Of a stretch of DNA of 64,000 nt, positions 8,771 through 20,500 are shown one piece after another. Position 1 is the first letter of the stretch; the number at the start of each line of letters is the position of its first letter. The stretch covers positions 1 to 64,000 of the forward strand of contig JANQSF010000117.1 in assembly GCA_028284155.1 (NCBI GenBank), in the 5' to 3' direction. The position numbers were made by a program, and so were the translations under genes. Origin of the DNA: Phycisphaeraceae bacterium (GTDB taxonomy: Bacteria; Planctomycetota; Phycisphaerae; Phycisphaerales; Phycisphaeraceae). The notes under the pieces are model-generated. The model ran no database searches. It was not told the origin of the DNA and saw only the letters and a list, made by a program, of their open reading frames with translations.

Positions 8771-8975
8771 GTTGTATCTACCACATTTAACAAGAAGTGT
8801 CAGTTTCCAATTCAATGGTCATGCTGCCGTGCCGAATCATCGATTGCCTACTCAGGCGACGACTGGCAAGTTGTTGATTCGGCCGGAAACCTTATATCAA
8901 TAGTCATTAATCGCGAGCTCATCGGCACACGCGACATCACTCGGTCGCGTTGGCAGCGTTCTCGCTACACACTGA

Positions 8976-9454
8976 ATGGCCAAGCATCTGCATTATCTTC
9001 GATACGCGGGATTCTGGGTCATGCTGGCAAACCACGGAGAGCACGAGTTCTTTCAGCGCGAGAAGAAGGTCATTCGGGATGTTCGCCGCTCTCCGATCGC
9101 GTTAGCCGGCTACAGCATCGGATACAGCGAGGGCACCGATGGATGATACCACGTGTCGGTGCGTATTCACCTGCTGAATACCGATGGCTGAAGGACTTCA
9201 TTCTGCATTACTGCAAGCACGGGGCTACGGCCGATGTCGCTCTTGAATTTCGGATGCTGCGGTATGAACCCTATGCGCCCGTCGTTCGACAGCTCCACTG
9301 CATGCGTCGCGCGGTCAACAGAACACGCAAGACTGCTGGACTCGAGCCTGTAACCAACGATGCGGCACGGACACGGCGTCGTGTATTACGACCGTTCGAT
9401 GACACAGTTGGAAGCCCGGGGGTAATTGGCCGTGGCCTAGCCAAGGCCATATGA
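8976..9454 (+). pseudogene. Decayed conserved ORF of unknown family
   Basis: Two adjacent frames read as one protein. Frame 1 (ATG 8976 to the TGA at 9140) gives HLHYLRYAGFWVMLANHGEHEFF through LAGYSIGYSEGTDG. After that TGA the same frame continues YHVSVRIH, and then the sequence shifts frame into PAEYRWLKDFILHYCKHGA, YEPYAPVVRQL and RRRVLRPF. The stop falls where a Trp codon (TGG) would restore the reading. A nonsense mutation plus a frameshift therefore explain the present state. The family is not recognised with confidence. Confidence 0.5.
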
Positions 9455-9694
9455 CTGATTACAGTCAGTGAACTCCGATTCGTGCGGGCTGCGCCCTAGC
9501 GATCCTGCTCGTGGCGGCTGAGTACTTTGTGCTGGCAAACGTAAGCCAGATGTGATACACGATGGAACTTGCCGCTTCACGGTGCGTCAAAGATCTTGCG
9601 GAGCGGATCTTGGGGTGTGCCAATCGAACATTGATGTGTTATCAAGCTCAATCGAACGATGCCTTGGTAGCGAATTGCGCATTGGAGCCCACAA

Positions 9695-10399
9695 ATGAGC
9701 CGCTTAGCCCTATTCTCGGCCGCTGTTCTGTCGGCCTTTGTGTCCGGTTCGGCAACCAGCTATGCCCATGAGCCTTCTCTGGTAGCCATCGATTGCCCGC
9801 GGGGACAAGAGAGCAAACAACTTCTTAAGTATTGGAATCAGCTGCCCCCACAGACTCGCAAGACAATTGAAACAACAATTGTCACAGACGAAGGGCTCGG
9901 GCTTTCGGCGGTAGGTGTCGTCCAACTAGTCGGAGTCTACAACTACCCTGACAGCGGCAAAGATGAACCGAAGCGTCTGTTCCATCTGCGCCAAACCGAC
10001 CAAGTTGGAAGTAGTCTGATGTGGTCGATCCTCGTCAACGCTGAGCAGGGAAGATACAGAATCCTGTTTCATTCCGATGAACTCCGCCGCCGTCGCTCGT
10101 CGTGGCTGACACTAGGCGACGGAATCGCCCAAGCGAAGAAGGAGGAAAGAGCTGCAGAAAGCTTTGAACCACGAGTGCCGCCCATCACGCTTGAGGAAGC
10201 CATCTTACGTTTAAAGGAGCACTTTAGGGACAAAGAACAGCCGGAGCATTTTATCGACGAAGCTACCTTTGTCAGAAAGGGAAAGGATTCATATTGGCGA
10301 ATCGCCACAAGAGGAACCAAACGAGAGACGGGGCACGCGATCTATGCCGTAGACCTTGACGGAACGGTCGAACTCCGCTCAGTCATCAAGAATGGATAA
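9695..10399 (+). CDS. Secreted hypothetical protein
   Basis: A 234-aa protein with a clear signal peptide (LALFSAAVLSAFVSGSATSYA, cleavage likely after AYA-type SYA). The mature part has a beta-rich middle (GVVQLVGVYNYPD, GRYRILFHSDE), a charged helix (AQAKKEERAAESFE), and a C-terminal half with LEEAILRLKEHF and SYWRIATRGTKRETGHAIYAVDLDGTVE. This last stretch resembles the layout of small secreted PepSY-like or NTF2-like folds, but no family could be assigned. The region is less GC-rich than most of the window. Confidence 0.65.
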   Translation: MSRLALFSAAVLSAFVSGSATSYAHEPSLVAIDCPRGQESKQLLKYWNQLPPQTRKTIETTIVTDEGLGLSAVGVVQLVGVYNYPDSGKDEPKRLFHLRQTDQVGSSLMWSILVNAEQGRYRILFHSDELRRRRSSWLTLGDGIAQAKKEERAAESFEPRVPPITLEEAILRLKEHFRDKEQPEHFIDEATFVRKGKDSYWRIATRGTKRETGHAIYAVDLDGTVELRSVIKNG

Positions 10400-10463
10400 T
10401 GACAGGACGCTTGACGCATCGTCCCATGAGAGTCAAAGGCCGACCTGATGCACTAGCCGTCTG

Positions 10464-10715
10464 TTGTCGTATGAGTTCAAAACCGGGGCATTCGACCAGA
10501 TTGGGTGGCGTTTCATGCACATCAAGGATTACCTGGATGGAGGTAAGGGCGATTGGCCGCCGGACGGTGCGCCCATTGTGGAATCACCATGGTTGGACTT
10601 CTCGACGCTGCAGGTGCGCGGAAACTCGATCTGGATCGCCGATCCCGATGTGTTCTGCTTGGAGGCCGGAGCAACTCGAATCTTCGAATTATCCGAAGAT
10701 TGGCAGGCTTCGTGA
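10464..10715 (+). CDS. Small hypothetical protein, possibly partial
   Basis: An 83-codon frame that needs a TTG start; a stop codon sits 15 bases further upstream and no ATG occurs before residue 18. Composition is protein-like and acidic, with FDQIGWRFMHIKDYLDGG and NSIWIADPDVFCLEAGATRIFEL. It lies 64 bases after the secreted hypothetical gene. It could be a genuine small gene or the 3' part of a decayed one; the second is somewhat favoured because no good start exists. Confidence 0.4.
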   Translation: MSYEFKTGAFDQIGWRFMHIKDYLDGGKGDWPPDGAPIVESPWLDFSTLQVRGNSIWIADPDVFCLEAGATRIFELSEDWQAS

Positions 10716-11154
10716 TTCAAACGAGCAGTGATCCACCTATCCAAAGCCTGATGAGGCAAATCCATGGCCACCAAGTCGAACCGCAAGGCAACCCATAGAA
10801 CGGTCAAGGCAGCCTGACGATGTCAACAAGGACCCGCCGCAATCGAACGGCGTGATCCATTGCAAACGTTTACTTGGGGGACTGCTCAACCATGAGCGGC
10901 GCCGCATGAACTCCCGGGCAATCGGGTTTGGCCCGACAGATTCGCCCGCCGCCGAGAAGTGCCCGCATCAAGATGAGCCGAACGATCATTATCGCCACAC
11001 GGTGATATGGGCGATTGTTCGTCGGGCAGGGTCAGCGCATAATAGGGTCAATCCGCGTTCGACCGATTCGCGTGAATCACGCGACTCTCCCGCTGTTGTC
11101 CTGTGGTTCTGTTCGTCACCGCTTGAAAGGGCACGGCACGCCGCTGCTTGAACC
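10716..11154. other. Intergenic stretch with no convincing gene
   Basis: No recognisable coding sequence, repeat or hairpin was found. It precedes the PQQ-propeller gene and presumably carries its promoter and leader; no clear sigma-70 boxes were seen. Confidence 0.5.
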
Positions 11155-11160
11155 AGGAGG
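11155..11160 (+). promoter_or_regulatory. Strong Shine-Dalgarno AGGAGG
   Basis: AGGAGG lies 5 bases before the ATG at 11166. It fixes the start of the PQQ-propeller protein at MNRSGVRSS rather than the ATG-like start at 11148, which overlaps the site itself. Confidence 0.8.
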
Positions 11161-11165
11161 TCATC

Positions 11166-14153
11166 ATGAATCGATCCGGCGTCCGGTCGTCTTGGGGTAT
11201 CGCTCTCTTGTTGGCTATCCCGCTGGCAGGCGGCTTGACCGTCACCGCGGATTCCGCATCAGGCACGCTGGATCGGATCGGCGTTGATCGGGGCCTGGTC
11301 GTGATCCTCGGGCCCGGTGCCGGCGAGCTTGCCCTGAAGGTTGTGGCCGAGAGTGAACTGACCGTCTTCGTACAGACTCCGGCGCATGGCGAGGCCAACC
11401 GTTGGCGACGTGCCGCGGATGATGCGGGGCTGCTCGGATCGCGCATCTACGTCTCGGAATCAGGCTACAGGAGGATCGGGCTGGCAGACAATCTCGCCGA
11501 CGGCGCCCTCGTCACCGGCGGCAGCGTACCGCTTGATGAACTGAAGCGCGTCGTTCGGCCCGGCGCCGCGATCGTGACGAAGGAAGGTGTCGTCCGCAAG
11601 AGGCCGGTCGTTGGCACGGACGTCTGGAGTCACCCCTACCACGGGCCCGACAATAACCCCCAATCAACCGACCAGGTCGCCCGCGGCCCTTTTCGAACAA
11701 AGTTCCTCGCCACGCCTTGGTACGGCCCGATGCCCCAGGTCACCGTTGCGGCCGACGGTCGTCTGTACAAGGCGTTCGGGCATATCGCGTTCAAGAAGCG
11801 CGAGTGGCCACTGGTCAACAAGCTCGTCTGCATGAGCGCCTACAACGGCACGGTCCTCTGGGAATACAAGTTGACCGAAGGGTTCATGATTCATCGCAAT
11901 ACGATGGTTGCTCTGGACGGCCTGCTGTACATCGCTGACAACGAGTCGTGCAAGGTCCTGGACGGAGCGACCGGCGCGGTGAAGCACGAGATCAAGGTCG
12001 CGGACATCGCTCCCGACGCCAAGGATCAACCCGGTTGGAAGTGGATGGCCATCCGGGACGGCGTGCTTTATGCCCTGGTCGGCAAACCCGACCCGCTGGA
12101 CGAAACGCTCAAGGGCGGTCGGACTCAATCCGGTTGGCCGTGGAGCGGGATGGGACGCATGTACGCTCGCGGCCCGAAGGATCATTCCTGGGGGTTCGGC
12201 CACACGGTCGTCGCAGTCGATCTGAAGAACAAGAAACTGCTATGGTCGTTATACGAGAAGGAGCCGTTAGACAGCCGAGCCTTCTGCATGAACAGGGGGC
12301 AGCTCTTTATCTACTCGCACCAGAAGTTCCTCGCTGCGATCAACACCGACACCGGATCCCTGATGTGGCGGTCAAGCGATTCCGAACTCATGGCCGCGAT
12401 CGGCGAACACGACAGGGCACAAACGTGGAAGAAGGGGTACTCCACCTCTGCCTACGCGAAGTGCGACGACAAGGCCATTTTCTTTGCCGGCCCGCAACGA
12501 TCCAAGCTTGCCGCCGTCAGCGCCGAATCGGGGAAGCTGATGTGGACTCACGACGACGGCAATGTCCAATTGGTGCTGCGTGAAGATGCGCTGTACGCGA
12601 TGGCGCGGGAGAACATGGCCAAGAAGTTCGACCTCTACACCGGCAAGCTGCTGGACGAGTTCGAATGCCACCGCGGCAACTGCACGCGTGCGACCGGCAC
12701 GGTTGAAAGCATCTTCGCGCGCGGCCAGCGTCACGGCGGGACAGTGCAGCTGGGCGTGGCCGACGACAAACCCAGGCGCATCCCGGCCATGCGGCCCGCA
12801 TGCCAGGACGGTGTCCTTGTCGCGCACGGGCAACTCTACTGGGGCCCGTGGATGTGCGACTGCAATCACTCGCTGGTCGGCATCATCAGTCTCGAGCCAG
12901 CGGGATCGCACACCGATCAAGACGATTCGACCGACCGACACGTCACACGGCCTGATGCCGCGTCCAAGGCCAACGCGTTTCCCGTCGATCAGCGCGACTG
13001 GCCGACGTACCGCCAGAACAACAGGCGGACGTCGATCACACCCGTTCGGACGCCGCAGAAGCATCGGCTGCTCTGGCAAACCAGCGCCCGCGTGGGGTCG
13101 GACCCGACGGCGCCGGTGGTAGCCAATGGCACTGTCTTCATTGGCGGACAAGACGGCGCCGTCCGTGCGATCGACGCTGCAACCGGCGAGTCGCTCTGGA
13201 ACGCCTACACCGGCGGACCGATCAGATACCCACCGGCCGTGACGGACAATCGTGTGTTCGTCGGATCCGGTGACGGCCAGGTCTACAGCCTCGACCCTCG
13301 ATCCGGTTCCGAGATCTGGCGTTTTCGGGCGGCCCCCATCGACCGCCGTATCCCCGTATACGGTCGGCTGTCTTCCACCTGGCCGGTACATACCGGTGTG
13401 CTTGTCGGCAACGGCGTCCTGTACGCCGGTGCGGGGATCGTCAGCCATGACGGCACGCACGTGTATGCCCTCGACGCCCGTACGGGGCGCGTCAAGTGGC
13501 ACAATAACACGTCCGGCAAACTGCTCAGCGACGACGTCGTCACTGGCGTGAGCGTGCAGGGACACCTGCTGATGAACGACGGAAAGCTCTACATGGCCGG
13601 CGGGAACGTCGTATCACCGGCAATCTACGACGCAAAGACCGGCGAATGCAGGAACACGCTGCAGGACATGTGGCAGAAGGCCCCGCGTGGCAGCGAACTG
13701 TTCCTGATGCCCGACAGCAGCGTAAGCGTCACCGACCAACTGATGCACTCGCCTCGTCGCTACATTCCATCGCGATATCACAAGAACTACCTCGTGCAAG
13801 CGGGTGAAGGCGACGCGATCCTTCGCTGCAATAGGGCTGCAACAACACACTTCGCCAGGTCAGCAGACGATGGCAAACACGGCGTCAAGTGGCAGCACCA
13901 GTTCATGGTCGAAACTCAGGGTGCGGTCCTGAGTGCCAACGCGGCGCTGGTGGTCGGGACAACCCCAGACAAGACCGACCCCAATGGCGTCCCGTTACCC
14001 GCACTCTTGTCATTCGACCGTGAGTCGGGCGCGGTGATGTGGGCCCAGCAGTTGCCCGCCCTTTGCACCCCGTGGGGTATCGCGGTCGATCGCGATGGTC
14101 GAGTTATCCTGACTCTCGTCGACGGACGGGTAATGGCCTTCGGAAGCGAGTAG
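11166..14153 (+). CDS. PQQ-like beta-propeller protein with methyltransferase-like N-domain
   Basis: A 995-aa exported protein (signal LLLAIPLAGGLTVTA). Residues ~35-150 look like a Rossmann methyltransferase fold: GLVVILGPGAGELALKVV, a central GSRIYVSESGYRRIGLADN, and LDELKRVVRPGAAIV. This arrangement is seen in planctomycete proteins that fuse such a domain to a propeller. The acidic residue expected after strand 2 is replaced (VFVQTP), so SAM binding is doubtful. The rest is a PQQ/BamB-type propeller with repeated blade motifs (GTVLWEYKL, GSLMWRS, GKLMWTHD, ESLWNAYTGG, SEIWRF, RVKWHN, AVMWAQQ). A low-complexity junction around residues 585-615 splits two propeller halves. Quinoprotein activity is not implied. 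The gene stands alone. Confidence 0.85.
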   Translation: MNRSGVRSSWGIALLLAIPLAGGLTVTADSASGTLDRIGVDRGLVVILGPGAGELALKVVAESELTVFVQTPAHGEANRWRRAADDAGLLGSRIYVSESGYRRIGLADNLADGALVTGGSVPLDELKRVVRPGAAIVTKEGVVRKRPVVGTDVWSHPYHGPDNNPQSTDQVARGPFRTKFLATPWYGPMPQVTVAADGRLYKAFGHIAFKKREWPLVNKLVCMSAYNGTVLWEYKLTEGFMIHRNTMVALDGLLYIADNESCKVLDGATGAVKHEIKVADIAPDAKDQPGWKWMAIRDGVLYALVGKPDPLDETLKGGRTQSGWPWSGMGRMYARGPKDHSWGFGHTVVAVDLKNKKLLWSLYEKEPLDSRAFCMNRGQLFIYSHQKFLAAINTDTGSLMWRSSDSELMAAIGEHDRAQTWKKGYSTSAYAKCDDKAIFFAGPQRSKLAAVSAESGKLMWTHDDGNVQLVLREDALYAMARENMAKKFDLYTGKLLDEFECHRGNCTRATGTVESIFARGQRHGGTVQLGVADDKPRRIPAMRPACQDGVLVAHGQLYWGPWMCDCNHSLVGIISLEPAGSHTDQDDSTDRHVTRPDAASKANAFPVDQRDWPTYRQNNRRTSITPVRTPQKHRLLWQTSARVGSDPTAPVVANGTVFIGGQDGAVRAIDAATGESLWNAYTGGPIRYPPAVTDNRVFVGSGDGQVYSLDPRSGSEIWRFRAAPIDRRIPVYGRLSSTWPVHTGVLVGNGVLYAGAGIVSHDGTHVYALDARTGRVKWHNNTSGKLLSDDVVTGVSVQGHLLMNDGKLYMAGGNVVSPAIYDAKTGECRNTLQDMWQKAPRGSELFLMPDSSVSVTDQLMHSPRRYIPSRYHKNYLVQAGEGDAILRCNRAATTHFARSADDGKHGVKWQHQFMVETQGAVLSANAALVVGTTPDKTDPNGVPLPALLSFDRESGAVMWAQQLPALCTPWGIAVDRDGRVILTLVDGRVMAFGSE

Positions 14154-14552
14154 TCGGTTGAAATTCAAACTGCTGGTGAGTCGGGCCGGATGAAGCCCCG
14201 AGACTCACGCTGATCTTGGTACAGAAACAGGTGCAGGCGCAGAGCTGGAATCTGTAACATAGACGGTGATATCACACGTGGGGGCGGGTCCGTGACGTGC
14301 AACCGGAACGCTAGGTAGCGCATCCATCAAACCTTCGGCGTCGGCTGAATTCGAATTCCTAGGGGCGCGGCTAGTGCAGAATCTAGTAAAATCGAGGTGA
14401 TTGGCATTGCGGTCAAGTTGCTTGCAAAAATTGTCTTTCATGCATTTGGGGTGTCGGGATCATTCCTCGGCCTAACGCGCAGTTCTAGGAGCTGGTATGG
14501 GGAGTGAATCATCCAACATGATCCCACCAACTCAGCTTCAGGGGCATTTTCG
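14154..14552. other. Intergenic stretch with one hairpin
   Basis: A hairpin with arms GTGAGTC (14176-14182) and GACTCAC (14202-14208) and complementary G/C runs inside lies just after the PQQ gene. It may be a terminator, though no T-run follows. The remaining 340 bases precede the giant Rhs gene; no promoter boxes or gene could be supported. Confidence 0.4.
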
Positions 14553-17500
14553 ATGAATCACAAATCGCGTGATCAGGGGCACTTTCGACACAGAGTCAGA
14601 CGCCAATCGTATAGTCGTGTTCGATCGCTGCTGGCCTCGTTCAAGCCGTCAAAGCGCCGTCACTCGCAAGAGTGTTGGGCTGGTCGGCTGGAACCGCTTG
14701 AGCCACGTGTCCTGCTCACCGCCGACCTATTTGGTGTGTTCGTCGACGTCAAGGCACCCGAGCCGGTCGTGCCCGGCGACAGTCTCACCGCACGGGTCGC
14801 CGTGGTCAACGACGGACCGGACGACGCGGACGGCCACGTGACCATCGACCTGTTCGCCTCACTGGATGGTTCGATTGACGAAGCGGAGGACGTGCTGTTG
14901 GGTTCACTGACCCAGTCGGCGCGGATCGCCGCCGGCCGATTCAAGACGTTCAACTTCCGCGAAACGATTTCGGCCGACGTCGCACCGGGTGATTACCGAC
15001 TACTGGCGCGCATCACGTCCGACGCGGCGGTCGATGACAACAACCCGGCCAACGACATCATCACGCTCGACGAAGACGGTGCGCCGGTCGCGGGCACGGT
15101 CGTACATCGGTTCGGCCAGGTCGGCGACAGACGTAACACGAAGTTTGTCTACACCGAGCCGGACGGCACAATCGTCACGCTCCAACTGTCGGGCGACGGC
15201 ACGGGCGACGTCACTTTCGACGCGCAGGGTGTTCCGACGATCACGCTAACCGACACGACCACACGTTCGTCGCTGAAGATCAATCCCAAGGCAGACCGCA
15301 ACGCGGGCGACGACGGGGTCGCGTCCGTCAACGACATCATCGTCGTCGACGGTGCGTCGGCCGACGACGGCGCGCTGAATCAGATCTCGGGCAAGAAAGT
15401 CGACCTGCTGGGCGACATCACCGTGCCCGGGGCCGCCAAGAAGATCGACCTGCGCCATGCCACAGCCGGGTCACAGATCACCGTCGGCGGCGACCCGGCC
15501 GGCCGCGACACGCTGTCGCTCACACTCGACCGCGTCGAGAACCTGTCGATCCAGTCGACGATCGGCATCAACCGGTTGACGTTCACCGACTGGCGAAACA
15601 ACGGCGACGTGATCAATCAGGTCGTAACACCGTTCATCGGCCGAATGCAATCCAAAGGCGACCGCAACGACCCGCTGATCGATGGACGGTTCGAGGCCGA
15701 CCTACTGCTAAATCAGGACGACACCTCGACCGCGCGCATGACGCTGGGCAATGTCACGCTGGCCGGGCCGATCAACGGGACGACGTGGGACATCCGCGAC
15801 GACGTCGGCAACGTCAAGATGCAGGACGCGACCGACTGGACGGTCAACATCGCGTCGGAGCTGCGCGGATTGACGGCCGGCGTCCTGAACAACGTCAACC
15901 TGATCGTCGACGGCGGCGCGGGCAACATTAAGGTCGTTCAGTGGCTCGGTGGGCTGCTCGACGCGTTCAGCGCGAAGAACATCCGCGTCGACGGCGACCG
16001 ACGGAGCGACACGCCCGGCGACGCGAACTTCGACATCAAGCTGTCGGGTGAAGACAACCCGCGCAACGTCGTCAGCGGCGTGCGCGTGAAGGACAACGTG
16101 TTGGGCGGTCTGTGGTCGTTCATCGGCGCGGTCGGCAACGTGCAGGCCGGCGCAACGGCTGCGACGTGGGCAATGAATGTCGTCGGCGACTTGCGCGGTA
16201 TATCAACCTCGGTCGGCGACCTGGCCGGCACTGTCGCGGCCACGACGATCAACAGCGTCAAGTCCAAGCTGGACCTGATCGACGCGACGATCCTGGCCGG
16301 CACCAGCCTCGGCAGCGACGGCGCACTCGGCGGAGCGGGCGACGCGGCCGACACGTTTGGTCCCGGGTCGATCCGCACGGTCAATGTCGGGCAGAACATG
16401 ACACGCAGCGCCGTGATCGCCGGCGTGGATCCGCTCGACGGCTCGATCAACGACGCGGCCGACTCGATCGTCGGGTTTGACGAGAACGACCCCGAGGCGG
16501 ACGACGCCAGTTCGATCCGCACATTCAACATCAAGATCGATGTCGATACCGACAGTGTCATCGGCGCGGGCCTGCTGCCGCGATTCGTGCGCGTTGGGAC
16601 CAACCGTGTCGAACCCGGCGACGCGGGCGACCCGCTGAGCATCGACCTGTTTCTCCAGCCGCAACTGCTCAGCGCTCTCCTGCCGATCATCCAGGCGTTT
16701 CTGACGCACGATTCCGGCGTGAGCACCAGCGACGGCGTCACGTTCGACCCACGCATCAGCGGGATGATCGACAGCCCGACCGACGTGGTTTCATTCCTGG
16801 CCAGTTTCGGGTCGTCGCCGGGCGTGCCGGCGATCGACGTGCTGAGCAACCTGAACGCCGACGGGTCGTTCGCGTTCGACACGGCGGCGCTCGAAGCGCT
16901 GCTCGGCGGCGTGCTGACCGACGGTGACCTGACGCTGAATCTCATCGCGACAAACGACGCGGGCGTCGATTCCAGTGTCGTGTCGGTGACCTTCACGCTC
17001 GACCGCGTCGCGCCGACGGCGCCGCAGGCGGGCCTGACCATCGCCACCGACACGGGCGACCCGGGTGACGGCTTCACGGAACTGGCCGACGTCGCGCTCA
17101 CCGGTACGGGCGAGACCGGCTCAATCGTTGAACTGCTGGGCACGATCCTTTCGACGACACCCGACGCGCAGGGCGACTTTACGATCAACGGTGTTTCACT
17201 GTTCGATGGTTTGAATGAGCTGATTCTGCGCGCCCGTGATACGGCCGGCAACACCAACCAATCGACAGTGCCGGTGACATTCGGCGCGCCGCCGCTCATT
17301 CTCCGCGAGAGCACCGACTTCTTCGTTGAGCAGAGCGTCACCGTCGATCTCGGTCAGGCCGCGGGCACGCGCTCCGTCAGCTTCGACATCGATGCGACGT
17401 TCGACACGTCGGATGTGTCAGCCGCGCTCGAGGACCTGTTGCTGGTGTACTTGGTCGATCCGGCCGACCGCGCGCAGACGCTACTGGACGGCGGCGAACC

Positions 17501-20500
17501 GGGCGAGCCGGTGTTCAGCCTCGCCGACGGCGTCGCCAGTTATCCCGCGGGGCTCGTGTCGTTCGACGGCACGACGGTGTCGATTGACGTGACCGAACTG
17601 GGGGCGTTGACCACAGGCGACCTCGTCTTCCAACTAATCAACAGCGACAGCGACACGGGCACGACCGCGTCGCTTTCGCGCATCGTGTCGCAGGTCGATG
17701 AAAACGGTGTCGAGCCGATGCGTCTGGACCCGCAGGTCGTTCGGGCCGACGCGGGCGACGACACGGCGTTGGCCGGCCTTTTCGCGACAACCGACCTGGC
17801 TGTGCTGATCGACCGAGTCAGTTACGACCCGACGGCCAACCGTTTCGCGGCCGACCTGCAAGTCACGAACGCGGGCGACGGCGTCGGCCGACGAAATGTC
17901 GTGGTATTCGCCGACCTGCCCGCCGGCGTCGATGTTGTGAACGCGTCGGGCGTGGACGGCTTCGGAGACCCGTTTATCAATCTGGATCAGTCAATCGACG
18001 ATGGCGGCCTCGCGTCGGGCGACACGTCGATGCCGATCCGCGTGCTGATCGACAACCCGGGCGGTGTCAAGTTCAACCTGTCGCCGACACTCATGACGGC
18101 CGGTCCCAATCAAACGCCGCAGTTCGACCCCGTTGCGCCCATCGCGATGCAGGCGGGCGTGCCGACCATGGTCGAGCTGACCGCCAACGACCTGGACGGC
18201 GACGCGGTGACATTCAGTATCGAAGTGGATGACGACTTCGACCTGCCCAACGTCACCCTGATCGGCGACGGGACACTGATCTTCGACCCGTCGCCCGATC
18301 AGGTCGGTGTTTACAACATCCCGATCATGGCGACCGACGGCGCGGGCGAGTCGATGCAGACGATCACCTTCACCGTCGAAGCTGACCCGATCACGACGAC
18401 GCGCTTGAGCGGCTTCGTACTGGACACCAACGAACAGCCGCTGGCCGGCGTGCCCGTCGCGATCGGCGACGCGACTGCGACGACCGACGACACGGGCGCT
18501 TTCACGATCGAGTTCAGCGGCCCGACCACGTCGGACACGCTTGTCATCCACGGCGAGGACGAGCCGGGGCCGAACGTCTACCCGTTCATCGCGGAGAAAC
18601 TCACACTGCTATTGGACCGCGAGCTTTACGAGGGCGCGGCGAACGTTGTCGATCGGCCGGTTTACCTACCCGCACTCGACGTCGCCAACGGGACGACAAT
18701 CAACCCGGCGCAGGACATGACCGTCACGACGCCGAATATTCCCGGCGTTGCGCTCGGTGTGGCCGCGGGCTCGTTGCAGACACGCGACGGCCAGCCGTTC
18801 AACGGTGTGTTGAGCATCACGCAGGTCCCGCGCGACTTCACCCCCGCCGCACTGCCCGACACGGCGATGGGCGACCTCGTGCTCACTATTCAGCCGGGCG
18901 ACATGGTCTTTACCACGCCGGCGCCGCTGTCGTTCCCTAACACCGACGGCTATAGCCCCGGCGACGAGTTCAATCTGTTCTCGATCAACCCGGAAACCGG
19001 TCTCTTCGACATCGTCGGTCGCAACGTCGTCAGTGAAGACGGCACGACGATCGACACCGTCGAAGGTGGCGTGCTCAACAGCAGTTGGCACATCATCATT
19101 CCGGACGGCGACGACAATGTCATCGAACCGCACGAAGAAGGTTGCGAGGATTGCGAGGAGGGTGCCCCGGCGAGTTCCCAGGTGGCGCTCTACACAGGCG
19201 CGTTGACGGAGACACACGAGCTGGTGACATACAATTCGGTGGGCGTGTCACGAGGCGTTGTATTGCACTACGAATCGACCCGCGCCGACCCACGGCCGGT
19301 TTTCCGCTTTGGCGTACCGCGTACCCCGCTCGACGTGGGACCTGATGTGTTCGACACAGTGAGGATGTACGCACGGATCGAGCTAGCGCGCGGGAATCAG
19401 ACTTACGTCGTTCCCGGTTGGGACGGCGTGTTCAATCCTGAAGACGATCCGTTCGCACCATTGGTCAACGCCCACTTCTGGAAGTTGCCCGAGTCGTTGA
19501 CACCCGAAGCGTCGCTGCGTGTGCCCGCGCGCAACCTGCGCACCGGTGTGTGGCAGTACACCGCGAGCACGGGTATGACAGTCGGCCCGGGCGCGCCACA
19601 AACCAATGGTCTGGAAACAACGGGCGACCTCGTCGTCGTCAATCAACGCGGCAGCGATTTCGGCGCCGGCTGGTCGATTGCGGGCCTGCAACGCGTCGTC
19701 CGCAACCCCGACGGGTCGGCGTTGCTCATCGACGGCAACGGCAATGAACTGATCTTCCGGGCCGGTGAAGACGGCGAACCGTTCATCTCACCGCCGGACG
19801 ATTACTCGACCTTTGAGACGATCGACGGCGGATTCCGCCGCACGCTCAAGGACCAGACGGTCTACGACTTCAGCGGCTCCGGGCGGCTCCAGACCGTCAC
19901 CGACCGCAACGGCAATCAGACGACGTATGACTACAACGACGACGGACAAATCGAGTTCATCACCGATCCGGTCGGCCTCGTGACGACCTTCGGCTACATC
20001 GACCACGACGAAGACGAGGACACGCGGATGAAGGTCGGGTCGATCACGGACCCCGCGGGTCGCGTGACGTTGCTCGAATATGACGGACGTGGCGACCTGA
20101 TCAAGATCACCGACCCGGACGGCAGCGCGCGTCAATTCGACTACGACGGCAGCCACCGGCTGACGAGCGAGTTCAATAAGCGCGGCTTCAGTGAGCGTGT
20201 GTTCTACGACATCGCCGGCCGGGTAAGCGGCGCGATCCAGGCCGACGGGGCGCGCATCAGCGTCAACCCGGCCCAAACGCGCGCGATCTTCCCGTTCAAG
20301 CAGACCCGGCGTCACCCGTTTGAGACGGATCCGCCAACCGCCAAAACCATCGACGAGAACCCGACGGCCACTTATGCCGACGCCAACGGCAACGTCACCG
20401 AATATGTGCTGGACGCCCGCGGACGATACGTATCGGCGCTGGACGGCGAGGGACAACTGCCAAGCGTGCGCTTCGATGGGCGCGGCCGGGTCGCCGAGAC

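Noticed and set aside
14205-14441. Open frame of 78 codons on the minus strand between the PQQ and Rhs genes
   Set aside because: No ribosome site, no signal or domain, Ser/Pro/Ala-rich composition typical of antisense frames.
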